From assembly GCA_946699065.1 (NCBI GenBank), contig CAMPDV010000008.1, positions 496,001-560,000 on the forward strand: a stretch of DNA of 64,000 nt, read 5' to 3'. Below the pieces are notes generated by a model. The model saw only the letters and a list, made by a program, of their open reading frames with translations. It did no database searches and had not been told where the DNA came from. Both the position numbers and the translations under genes were made by a program. Every line of letters begins with the position of its first letter. Within the stretch, counting starts at the first letter, position 1. The DNA is from Loxodes magnus (taxonomy: Eukaryota > Ciliophora > Karyorelictea > Loxodida > Loxodidae). Of this stretch, positions 36,001 to 50,200 are shown one piece after another.

Positions 36001-39000
36001 TAAAACATGGTTCTCCTAGTATGGTACAAAAAAGTATAATCTGAATTATAAGAATATATGAGAACTCTCAGAATTCGAGTAATACGTTAATTCATTGTAT
36101 TTTTCCTATTCATGTCTTGGAAATGTAGCTTTTGGAGACATTACTCCAGAGACTATAGCTGAAAAAACATTCGTTATGGTTGTTATGGTTCTTGCCAAAA
36201 TATTTTTAGCATTTATGTATGCAGAAGCAACTAATGTAGTTTAAGCTTCTAAAGCCTCCTTTACAGACTATGTGATGAAAAAGCATACAATTAAATAATG
36301 AATGAATCATATCAATCTCTCCAATGACATTTAGATCAGAATAATGAATCATTAAGACTTAATGTGAAATAAGTTTCAAGGCATTGATGATACATAAATC
36401 TTACACTAGCTTCCTAAAACTTTGAAAGATGATACTCAATTATCTCTTTTGGGAAGATTCTTTGACTCTGACTTATTCTCAGCAGGAGGAATAGGAGTTA
36501 AGATAGCCATTATTAAACGCATGAACCTAGTTATGATTCCTTAAGGAGAGTATATAATCCGTTAAGGTGAGTTAGGAATGGATGTATACTTCATTTTGGA
36601 GGGTACAGTTGCGGTTGTAAATCCTTTGACGGAAGAAATAAGGGTAACTATCGAGCATGGAAAGTATTTTGGTGAAATGGCTATTTTAAGTAACATTCCT
36701 GATGTTAGATCAGCTTCTGTAAAAGCAATTACGAACTGTACTCTAGCAGTTTTGACTAGAGATGATTTCTTCTTTGTATTACAAACTTTTCCAATATTTG
36801 CTGAATAATTTAAAGCTGAAGTAGCTTTGAGATTACAAGAAAGAAAACTTAAAGAGCAAGAAGAAAAATAAAAGTTCTAGCAAAATTTGACTTCAAGCTT
36901 ATCCAAAATTTTATCTGCCAATAATAGCTGGCAAAAATTTAGAAAATTTTCAGTAAATCCATTGGAAAACTAAAATGAGATGGATTAAAACAACTAAGGA
37001 GGAATCCTAAAAGATTAGTTGTAGCAGATACTTACTCTTTCACTGTTTAAAGGAACTTAAAAGAATTTTAAACTTAAAAATGAAGAAGAATATCCGAAGA
37101 AAAAGTCAGTAATTGAAAAAATAAGAAATTCAACAGAAATTATCAGCGAAAATTTTAATTCCCCTAAAAAGATTGAAATAACTGAGTCTTCTCAAAAATT
37201 AGAAAATCAATAGTCGTAACCAACTTTGCATACTTAGTAAGATAATGGCTCACCTAGACAGCAAAAACCAAATATTTTTTCTTTTTTTAAGAAAAAGTAA
37301 AATACAGTACAAGAATCAAAGGTTTCTACTGCAAGTGCAATAAATTCCAACAGTTCTACTTTAATAGTGAAAGAAAACAAGCAATAATAAGTTTAATCTT
37401 AGTAAGAGTCAAATTATTAAACACTTAACCAAAAACCAAGCATTTTATAGTTTTAAAAGAAAATAACAAGTCCAGAAGAACATTAAAAGATAGTAGAGAT
37501 AAAAAACAAAGAATAGCAAATGTAACTTTAAAATGAATAGGATTTATAATAATCTTAAGTACATAAAACAATTAGATCTCCACTAGATACTCTTGTTTAG
37601 TCTCCCAAAAATGAAATAAATGAAAAATAGTTAAAAAAAGATAGCATTTTTGAATAAGCCCCAAAAATAGAAGAAATAATAGAACAAGTTTAAAACTAAA
37701 GGTCTTTTATAGTGAAGATATCCAATAAAGTAGTAAAAATATACAAGAAGATAAAAAATAAAATTTATATCTATAACAGACAGTACGATGGCTTCAATCA
37801 ATTTTTGTTCTTAGTATCCTTATATTTCTACTTAACTATTCCAACATTGATTAGTCTCAAAAGGCCAGTCAATAAAATAATTTTTATCTTTGAAATTTTT
37901 GCTTTAGTTTGATAGAGTTTTGATTTAATAATAGTCTTTTATGAATTTAAGAGCTCGAACAGAAAAAAACTAAAAATAGGCCAAGATTTTGAGATGCTTG
38001 ATAATAAACTATACAAGCAGGTTAATTAGTTTACTAAATCTAAAGAAAATATCAGGTTCAGATGAATAACAAGCAAGAATCAGATCAGCTAAATTGGCAG
38101 TATAGGAATGAGAACAATTTGAACTTTTCCAACAATGATGATTTTTTATTTGTTCTCAATAAAGCCTTGCTAAGATTACTTAACTGTTATATTTCTCTTC
38201 GTTAAACTTACAAGAATAAGACCCTTTTAATAGTTTTGGTACGGCCTCAAGAAAAATTATTTAGGAGCTATTACTCTTATTAGAGTGCTAGAAGCACTAT
38301 TTTACTGGCTTATTATAAATCATCTAATTGGATGTCTTTATGTAATGGTAGGAACTTACTCTGAGAGTAAAGATATAGAAAATACTTGACTTAAAAGAAT
38401 TCCAGTTCCTTAAGAAGAGGGATTCAGAGAAGGCACTTCAGATGATTTAGATCGAATCACTCTTTACATTCACGGAGTTTATTGGGCATTATCAGTATTA
38501 TCTAACGGAGGAATAGGAGAAATCACTCCAATTTCGCTTGAAGAAAAGATTTTTACGATATTCGTGATTGCTTTGGGCACTTTCATTTTCGCTATTATTT
38601 TTGGAAGCATGACTTCCTTAATAACAGACTTAAATTTGTCAAGATGGGATAGTATCAACGAAAAATATGAATAAGTGATGAATTTTATTTAAAAAAAGGG
38701 ACTGAGAAAGTTTGTAGAAAAGTATGTTATAAATTATTATGACTATGTATGAAACTTAAATAGAGGCTTCTATGAAGATCAGTTTCTTTAGACTTTGCCT
38801 CAAAGTCTTAAAAATGATATTCAGCAAGTTTAATTTGATGAAAGTATCAAGAAGTCAGAATTCTTTAAGTTTGATTACGATTATAAGACTTTTCCCCTTA
38901 CAAGATCTATTTTAAACGCTATGAAATTTAAGATATATATGCCAGGAGAAGTCATTGTATCATAAAAAGAAGAGATATTTGATGTATTTGTTATTTTGGA

Positions 39001-41210
39001 TGGCGAAGCATTTGTTGTTGGAAACTTTGGCTGCTTGACTATAGCAACAGGATCTCATTTTGGAGAAATGGCTATTTTGCTAAATCAGAAAAAAAGGACA
39101 GCAAGTGTAATAGCTTCTTCAATGTGCTAAATAGGGATTATACCTTAAAAAGAAATGTCTAATCTAATAGCAGTGTTCCCTAAATGAGCCGATTACTTAA
39201 AAGATATTGCTTTAAAAAGAATGAAAAACAAAAGGCCTGACTTGAAAAAGAAAAGAAAGAAGGAAAGCATACAAAGCACCACTCAATAAAATCTGCTAAA
39301 TCTCCAGTAAATAGATTGAAGCAAACAGATCAAAGAGTAGTTGAGAAGGAGTAAAATTAAGCTAAAGTAATTTATATTAGAAGTTATTCACTTAACTCAG
39401 ATAGTTTACTCTTGTATCTTCCTTCCACTCTTTACAGGAATGAAGGTTAACTTTTCAACACTTTTTATAGTGATAGATGTTTTAATATTTTGTGAAACAT
39501 TTTGCTATATAATTGTTAAAATAGTCTGAAAGGTAGACATTTATGGGAAAATATAGCCCTCGTTATGCTAAAACTTCAAAATAAATTTGAAGTAAGGATT
39601 TATCTATGATATAATTGGCTTATTTCCCTTTAACTTAATTTTTTCATTAGCTGGGATTGAAGAGCCACATTTTTTAATATTCATTTTAAAGAACTTAAGG
39701 TTACTTGGAGCATTTAGAATTCCGAATATAGTAAATACAATGATACAATTAAGAAGACAATCAGCAAGATTCATAGCATCACTGAGATTGCTTTTGTTTT
39801 TCATTATCCTGTGGCACTGGACTACCTGTGCTTGGTTTTATTTAAATATTGAGCTTGAAATTGAACATGAAACATGGTATAATTTCTTTGAAATTTATGA
39901 TGAGCCTATGCAAGCTAGATATTTATGAAGCGTTTACTATATTATGCAGCTCTTTGCACATTTAGGCTATGGAGATGTTTTTCCTGTCACTGATTCAGAG
40001 AGAGTGGCCAGTATTTTTATAATGCTTATGGGTGATGCTTGCTTTGCAATAATATTTGGTACCATGGCTAGTTTAGAAATAACAAGTCTCTCTAAAGAGC
40101 ATTCTGTGGAACTATTTTTGGAGTAAATAAAGAAAACTTAAGAGGTAATGGCTGATTATGACATCAATGAGGATGTTAAAAATAGAGTGGAAAAATTTTT
40201 CGTATATAACTGAAGCATGAATAGAGAACTAGCATCAATGGATTTCTCAAAGCTAAATAAATATTTACCTCAATCGCTTGTTTAATAAATCAGCTTTACT
40301 TACTTCAAGGAAATTCTGCAAACTGTACCTTTCCTAACTCATATGGACATAAATTTCATTCGAGCTCTTTCAGTATACTTAAAACCAGCAATGTACTAGC
40401 CTCTAGATTTTGTAGTAGTATAGGGAGAATGGGGCTAGTAAATGTACTTTTTAATGGAAGGAATTTGTCATGTAATACAGTATAAGAAATAGTAAGCAAT
40501 GCTTAAAGCAGTTCTATAATTTGGGGATTTCTTTGGAGAATACTCTCTACTGAATTAATGTATTAGAAGAGCTAGTGTCATAACAGCAAGCTACTGTAGT
40601 GTTTACACACTAAGAAAAGAACAATTTGACAAGGTTCTAAACGATTTTCCAGATTACTAGAAATTAATTACTAGTTTAGGTAAATTTTTATTTTGCAGCT
40701 GAAAAGTAAATTAAAATTAGAAAGAAGAAAATGAAGGAGAAAGAAAAAGAAGAAGAGAAGAAAAAACAGTTGATTGAATAAGGGCTAGACGAAGATGAAG
40801 CATTTTTCCGAGAACTTAATCAAGAGTTAGAAAATCAAGCGAAAATAAAATCAAGAGGGTTAATTCTGAAAAATACGCTACGAGAGCTTGACAAGCCACT
40901 ACTAACCTAAGAAATTTTAGAAGAGAAGATATAGCAAAATAAGTTGTCACGATCTTATTTTAACTTCTCAAAAAATCCTTTGATCTATAATAAAGATTTC
41001 TTGAAATAAGTTCAAGGTAATTTCTAATTTTAGGAAGAAAAGATTTAACTTAGGATTGACTTGAAGAGGAGACGCTTGAAAGAGAAAAATACAGATTAAA
41101 GTGCTATATCTATCGATAGGAACCTAAAGAAAAACGCCTTCAGAGACGCAAAAGCTTAATTAGTCATGGTAAAGAGTATATTCTTGATAACTATGAAGAG
41201 CTTTTTATGA
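33041..41210 (+). CDS. four-repeat (pseudotetrameric) cyclic-nucleotide-gated channel, about 2,716 aa
   Basis: One frame runs from ATG 33041 through a 19-nt intron (40680-40698) and holds four full CNG/HCN-type units, each with S1-S6, a pore loop and a cyclic-nucleotide-binding domain (CNBD). The pore filters lie at about residues 488 (TNDTFGDIAP), 1028 (GNVAFGDITP), 1821 (SNGGIGEITP) and 2308 (HLGYGDVFP). The CNBD cassettes all keep FGE and a downstream Arg: YFGEIGILLQDTRSVSV, YFGEMAILSNIPDVRSASV, HFGEMAILLNQKKRTASV, FFGEYSLLNQCIRRASV. Repeat 2 has a classic S4 (RLLRLLRTYR); the others are weaker. The N-terminal 130 residues carry several basophilic kinase sites (RRSS, RRAS). A Q/S-rich linker of about 350 residues joins repeats 2 and 3. 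The end is TGA 41208-41210; nearby TGAs at 41216 or 41400 are alternatives. Four-repeat CNG channels (CNGK) are known from sea-urchin and zebrafish sperm. It is probably ciliary or plasma-membrane. Confidence 0.93.
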
Positions 41211-42871
41211 AGAGTTGATACGAGCATTTGTAAACTTTATTTCCTTTAATAGAATTTTTATAAAGAAGTCTTAATTTCTAATCTAAATAGATAGAACTCA
41301 TTTATTTAACAAATTGTTCAATCATATAAACTTACCTTGATTGAGTCATAAGTTGAAAAATACGTATCATTGCTATTTTTAAAGGTTTATTACAAAGAAT
41401 GAATATTAAAGTTATTTAAATTATAAGAATAGCAAGCTTAGAGTAATAGGCTTAATATGATATATTTCCAATTAGCTTGCTAAAGTTAAATTAAAAGCAG
41501 GTTAGCTATTATATACTAACATATGCTTATTAAATTTATTATTTTATTTGAAATCTTTTGCTTTAAATTATAAATAGTATTTTAGCTTTTAGAATCTCTT
41601 TTATAAAGCATTTTATTATTTACCTAGTTTATCTTAGATTTCTAAGGATAAATGATATTATACTACTAAGTTAGTTTATGGAAGTATAAACTTAATAAAC
41701 TTCTAGATATTTACCTTGTAATTATATAGATAGTAAGTCTCAGTAAGTATATTGAAATAGTTTAACTAAATAGAAAGAATTTAAAAGTTATAATAGTAAT
41801 TTTAGAAAATTAGCGTAAGCTTTTGTAAACTAGGAAGGCCTAGTAATCTAATACATTTGCATCTAGGAAATAAGCTTTGCAAATTATTAGACTCATTAAT
41901 AGTACCTCTATATGCAATTCTTGTTTAAGCATAAAGCTAATTAACTTAGTATATTTGTATCTCTTTTTACTTCTCTAAGAAATTAAGTATTCAGGTTGTC
42001 TTTTTAACCCAATGACTCATCTAATTAAATGATTACTAATAAAACACAAGAACTTAGCAGAATTAATAATACATATAAATAAGCTAAGAATGAGATTACT
42101 AAAGGAATATATTCTAATCTTAAGCATTACTACTTTAGCTACTTAGTTTTACTTAGAGGCTTAATTTAAGTTTTCTCTTTATTAAAAGTAAAATCCTTAG
42201 GTAAAGTATTAATTTCCAAATATTATTAGATAAAAAATAAATGTCTCGTTAAGCTATGCAAAATAAATGTAGAAAGGTAGCTTATTTATACATAAGTAAA
42301 TGGCTAGTATTAAAATCCATCTATTTATAAGTATAGCAAGATAAAACATTAAGCAGTCAATAGCAAAAGCTAATATTTTTATTTAAAGTATTTAAGCTTA
42401 TATATTTTATTTAATAAAATTGAAGAAACTAATATAGGGTATTTAAGTCTAGTGCTTTATAGATAGATACCAAATACTAAAGATATTTTCTTCTTCAATT
42501 ATATTAAGAAGGCGGTAAAGTACTATGAGATAATAACAAAATGCTTAATTATGTAAATTAATTTTAATAATACTGATACTAGTAAATTTTTAGCCTGCAT
42601 AATCTACTTAATAATACAATTTAGATAGATAGAGAAATAATAAAGGATAGAAAGGGAAATAGTCTAGAATGTATAAAGCTAGTTTAAAATAAATAATAAT
42701 GAAGTACATTATTTATGTTTGAAGCATTTTGACCTTTAAATAGAGAAGTACTGAAATAACTTAATAAAGATACTCTATTGATCATACATAAAATAACTCT
42801 ATTTATTGTGTTCTTTCAATTCATTTATGCTTTATCTTTCTTTATATTTAATCTTATTTAGACTGATAAAC
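41211..42871. other. intergenic spacer
   Basis: About 1.6 kb of AT-rich DNA. The first 190 nt could still be C-terminal coding sequence of the channel if the TGA at 41208 is read as Trp. A long plus-strand frame from ATG 42012 to TGA 42862 has few TGA codons, but its composition is what AT-rich noise would give. Confidence 0.4.
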
Positions 42872-44014
<1,143 letters not shown>

Positions 44015-44239
44015 TATATGTAAATAAAAATAAGGTTATTTAAATAATTATATTCATTACATCAATTCGCAACTTAAATTATAAACTAACTCACATTCGC
44101 TTTCTTTAGCATCTATTTGATTGCTATATGAGCAAAGGTTTGATTACTTAATAGCAAGGAGGAGTTAAAATAGAAATAGATAAAAGTAAGTTTAATTTAA
44201 TAAATAATTATTATGTATAATTTATATTGAAAGAGAGTA

Positions 44240-47200
44240 TCATATTAAAATAAGAAATCCGAGTAGTTCCGCAATATATAGTATAGAGGCACTATCCTTC
44301 TCTTCTTGTTCCTAGTTTTGCCCATCATTTTCTTCCTAGTCAGAATAAGTAGTAAAATCTAAGCATTTAACGTCTGAGGATGGCGAATTGAAGATTGATC
44401 CATAATGATTAATAGCAACTGCACATGTGGTATACCAAGTGCCAGGTTGTAACCCAGTAAACTATATAATAATTTAAGTTGATTCATCTAGAATTTCATC
44501 CTTGTTACTTGGGAAAGTTGTCTCAATTTAATTCAAAACTTACTAGTTGTTCCAATCTAACCCATAGATTACTTGACTTTTTGAAAGATCTCCAAATGAG
44601 CTATTCTAATAGAGTATTACAACATATAAATAATTCTTTTCTAAGCCTGAATAAGTTAGCATGACATCAGTTTTAGAAATCTATATTAATGGATCGACAT
44701 AGGAAAATTAAGGTTTAACAGAGCTAGCTTGAGATAAATCTAAAATATTTTGAGATTAATTTGAGAATCCAAGCCCAGCTACGTCAGAAGTATTTTAGTT
44801 TTTAGATAAGAGTCCTTAGAAATTTACCAAGCAAGATACACAAGATATAGCTTATTCAAGAGTATATTAGGGGGATGCTTAAGTAAGACCTTAAGGATCT
44901 GAAACCAAATTAACTACTATTTCGTAAGTGGGGCTAGATTAAAGTTGTCTTCTTGAAGAGGACTTCTAAAATATCCAATCTTGGTCGAACTTTATTTAAG
45001 CACAATTTCAGTTAATTGCTTAAGCAAACGCGCATATAATTTAACTTATTACTTCTTCAGTTAAAGTTTCCTTTGAACTTACCGAACAACTTCCAAAGGC
45101 GTCTTGTGGTAATTATTGTGTTTAGAAAGTAACTGTTTAGAGATTTGAATAAGCTCCATTCAAAACTTAAGTTGCTATGTATAAGTTATACTCAGTTTCA
45201 GCCCATAAAAAGTCTTCTTTTAGTTAATTTCCATGACTCAGAGTGATGGCTTAGCTTTCGGAATAAATAATTACAGGAGTACCAATATAATATTAGGAAG
45301 ATAAATGCTAATCATATAGCTCTTAATTTTATAACTCCCAATCAGTAAGGACAATTTTTCCATCTGATTCATTATTTTCTTCTTCCTCTTCTTCTACCCC
45401 TTCTTCTTACTCCTCAGTTTCATTTTAAGTATTATTTTTTCGCTAAAGAATTCTAGAAGCTTCTCTTATATCTTCAGCTGAATTTGGTGTCTCAGTGTTT
45501 TTTGCCCAATTAACCATTTCCTAGGCATTTTAAGGTGGATTTTATTAGGAAGGCATAATCATCCAATATAAAAATCCTTGATCCTGAGAAGTAACTTATA
45601 TATTTTCAAAAGAAAAGATTCCAATCGTCATGCCACTTGTATCTACTGATATGGAAGGGTTTTTATCAACGAGTTCAATAACAGTGAATTTTATATAGTC
45701 ATAGCTATATATTTAGTAAGACTCTGCATTTTCTCCAAAGAAAGTAAAGTTTACTCTAAACGAAGATCCTTTTAGGAAGTCCCAATTAGTTACAGACACA
45801 ATAAAGCTTTATTTTCCTTATCATGTGCTGAATGCTAAGACATTACTACTTAGCTATACATTAGCTTCATTATTGTATGGTGCTTCGATGCTAGTCTACT
45901 CATCTTAGTCAAATTATAAGGACAAGTTTAAGAATACTTGAGAAGATGGATTGCTACTCAGTCAAATTTCAACTGGTAATGAACTATAACCATCTGGAAC
46001 TTAGATTTATCTTGTAGTCATATTTAAATATCCGTATGTATTTTAATTTGCTTGGTAGACAAATACAGAAGTTTTTCCTAAATTTCCGTAAACATTTGTT
46101 GGATTTTGAATTGGTTTATTCCAGATAATATACTTGATAGTCTCAGCTTCGTTATTTTCTGCTATAATTCTGAAGCTAATAGTGTAATCCAATTTATGCA
46201 AAACGTTTTATGTATTATTTTCTCCAAATTAAACCCAATCATTTTCAGCACTTATTTCAACATAATTAATTGTTACTGGGAACTTTTTAGATTCTTCCAA
46301 AGTTTCAGCTGTTGCAATGTAGAATGATTAGCTTTGTAAGCCAGCTGTTACAATTAAAGGATTTTAGCTACTTGCAACGGTTCCATCACTTGACAATATC
46401 CAGAGTAAGTTTAAGAAGCTTGAAAAGCCTTAATAAGCATGAGATAGGATACCATATGATCTTGCATTGGTAATTTGATTAGCATTTTAAGTTGAAATAT
46501 CATGGATCGAAATATAAAACTTAGAGGTATATTTTTGATAAGTAACCCATAAGTTATCAATTAAAATAGTAGGGGTAGGATCGATCCAAGTATAGTCAAA
46601 GGAAGAATCAGTTCTTTTACTTCCTGAATCTGGATTTAAAACATTCTGTATAAGCAATACGTAGTTATAGTAAGTAGTTTAGTCTAAATTTGAAGCAAAA
46701 GTAACATCATTTGTGGGTTACCATTAAAGAGCGTTTCCTTGCTAATTCTATGTATAATTTGCAGTACATGATGTGGCTCCAATTTAAACTCCTTGAGTTT
46801 TATAATCTCCAATACTAGCAACTTAATACATAAAGCAGTTAAAATTTAAAGGATTGCTTTCTGTAACAGCAGTTACAGTAGGCTAAATACTATATTCGTC
46901 AGGGAAATAGACGAAAAATTTTCCTTCGTTTTTACTAAAAGCTGTAGCTGTCTTAGTATCTGTAGAAGATTACATTACATTGAACTTTATTTCGTATTAA
47001 TCAATTCCTCTCAAATTATGGCTTCCTTCTATGTAAGATATGTTTACATTAATTAGATCAAAAGAATGTGATGATTTTTGAGAGAAAGTATACTAAGTAG
47101 AGTACAGCACTTGAATTTTATGCTCTAAGTCTTCATTATTAGGCTGCATTACAGCAAGGTAATATGTTTGAACATCTTAAATAGTTGGATTCCTTATACC

Positions 47201-50200
47201 AACTAGTTGAATTGTTAATTTACTTCCTATTTTAACTTCATCGGTTATCAAAACTCTTACAACATGCTTCTTTACTTTGCAGTTTGCACCTACCAAATAA
47301 TCTTCATTATCAACATTCACTAAGCACGGGAGGAAATAAATTGGATAATCATCTTCATCTGAGATACCGCTAAACCACTCAGAAGAATCTCCAACATAGT
47401 AATCATAAGCTAAGAAGTTGAAATAAATCCATATTTCTTATCCGTAAGATAGAGGAGTATTTTAAGTGTTATTCCAAATTAGCGAAAAAGTATATTATGC
47501 TTATTCTCCATATTGCTCAGGATAGACTGAAAGATTTGCTAATTTGCCAGTACTGAAGGTCTCTGCTTCTGAGGCAAGTTTGGCATATTATGGATCAGTA
47601 TCATATTTACTAATATTAGTTTGTGCATCTACTTGTTAAGTCTAGAAATAAGTCTAAACTAACCAGGCCTAAGTGCTTGTGATGGAGATTTTAGTTGGGT
47701 TTCTTATAAATTAGATCAAATCCAATTTATATTCCTTTTTAGAAATTATATTTTCCATTGGATAAATAATCAATGAAGAGCCTGTTACAACGCATGTAGC
47801 TACGAAATCTGAAAAACAATGATACTATTCGTCAAAATTAGGGTTTACTGAGTAATCTTATGGAATACTAATTACTATTCTTGGCTGCTAAGATAGCTGT
47901 ATAAAATATGAATTATAAGGAAGTGTCGTAGTTACTGTAAAAGTTATTTAGACGTCTGAGTAAATTCATTTGGCTTCTGCACTGATAGGACTCAAATTAT
48001 CTGGAGTTAATTTGACATTAGTTATGAAGGCATATCTATAATCTCTTCTATAAACTTATATTTTAAAGTCATCGTAGTTAACATCTACTCCGCATTTCCA
48101 GGAAATGGCTTAATTTAAATTTTCGCAAAGGTAGATTAACTTAGTTTTATCCCAGTTTCCATAAGCATAGAGATATTTAAGTAAGAAAGCTACTGACGAC
48201 CCTGATTCAAAGTTTTTATTAACCTATTCAATTACTAGTGTATCTTTAAATTCTACAGTAAGTTGGTTATCTAAATCAGATCCGAGATTACAGGTAATTA
48301 CTGACTGTGTAGTCACAGGAGATCCACAATATACTTCATTAACTATAATGAAAGAAGGTAAAAATTTAGTATTATCCCATTAAAACGTTACAGGACATCC
48401 TTTACAAAGTGGCCTATCTCCATATAAGTAGAAATTAGCCTTGAAGTCCACTACTTTTCTTTCATCTACTGAATTTTCTTTAAATGTAGCGCCATAAAAT
48501 CCTTCTTGATATGGGGTAATTAGGATTGAATTATAAGTTTTTCCTGCTTCTCCTTCATCCCAATCATTTCCACATGCCATATATAACTTAAATCCGTCAT
48601 TTGCAAGTGTATAGTCAAGTTGCTCTCCAAAAGGTCCTAGAATATCTAAGATTTCTACATCATTTGTCCAAGTTGGCCAAACATCTTCATCATGATATGC
48701 AATTACTAATTAAGTGGTATAAGATTACCCTTGCTTTTGCATTTCCCAAAAATTGATATAAGTCAAATTACCTCCTCTCGAAGAAGAGGATCTTTAAGAA
48801 ATTAACTCTGATACTCCGTCAAACCAAGTAAATAGATAAGGGATTTGAATAATGCATCAGCTATCTGTTCCCATACCATATTTCATTCTTTGAGTAACCA
48901 TAATATCAGAATATCTACCACTATCTAACTCCCAATCTATCATATTCCAGTTCATGTAAGCTTTATCATTATCAGTATAATAATCACGATAGGGAACTGA
49001 GGATTCTCATATATAAAGAGGTCCATTATTAGAAGATGACGATGAAAGCTAGCCTAATTTTAAAATTGTGCGAGAAAATCCAGTAGCATCAGTCCAAACA
49101 AATACAGCTGAGCAACTCAAAGCTGATACGTGGCTCGTTACTTATTTAGTTACTACGGGAAATAATCCTCAATAAACATTCTGTTGTCCATCTTAATCAG
49201 GATTGTATGTATCATCATATATTATTGTTGCTATATAGTTAGAAACACTCATAGTTACACTTCCTTAATAACTATTTTTTCTATTTCCAAATTCTGATAT
49301 ATCAACTGGATAGTCAGATGCCGATGTGGAATCTAATCCAAAAGTTGAACTTGAGAAATAACTTTGAGAGCTGTCACAGTTAATTTACATTTCTACTGTT
49401 TCACTTTGTTTTGAAGCTGGAATTTCAAAATCCCATGTTAACATATTTTCATAGTAAACTTCATCTTATGCTCTAGTTGGAATTTTAACTTTCCATATTA
49501 ATGCATCCCATCCGCCTTCATGCTAATTACCTATTGGTTTGAGAGAAAAACACTCATCAAGACATCTTTAATCTCCGTCGTTTTCTTATGTTGCGTAATT
49601 AACATTTTTGAAGGCACAGTTCCATGCAACCCATAATAAAGTATCAGGATCTAACTAAAAGGCACAAATTTCATAATAATGATTATTAGGAGTGTAAGCT
49701 GGATATCTAGGTGTTGAGGATTATATGGAAGATGAAACTGGATCCTTTATGTCTTTCAATTAAGTGATATAATAACTAGTCCAAGCTCTATTACTACCGC
49801 CAACATTTTTTCTTTCAAAGGATAAGACTCCATCACCAGCCTATGCTTTAGAAGCAGTATAATAATTTTTTATTTAAGAGCTTAGATGATTATCAGAAGT
49901 TATTAAAAGTTAAGAACCTTCTTCTTCAAAATAATACATATCACTGTTGCTGTTATAAGTTATTTCTATTAATTCTACAACATCATCCTTTATAGTATCC
50001 ATTTAAGTACTAAAAGCAGATTAAGATGTCATTTTAAAGGATGTTGCTGTTCCTGCAGTTCCTCCTTCATTTCATGTCCAACTGAAGTCACTTCCTCCAT
50101 ATAGTTGTTAAGTTCCTATTGTTATTGGAGTTCCTGTAGCTATAGATAGTTTCTCATCAATTTTAGTTACTCCTTAATCTATATATGATACTATAGAAGA

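Noticed and set aside
42012-42864. Long plus-strand frame ending just before the AGC kinase
   Set aside because: About 280 codons with two TGA, but composition is the I/K/L/Q/Y mix expected from AT-rich DNA and no ordered motif appears. Long open frames are easy when only TGA can stop.
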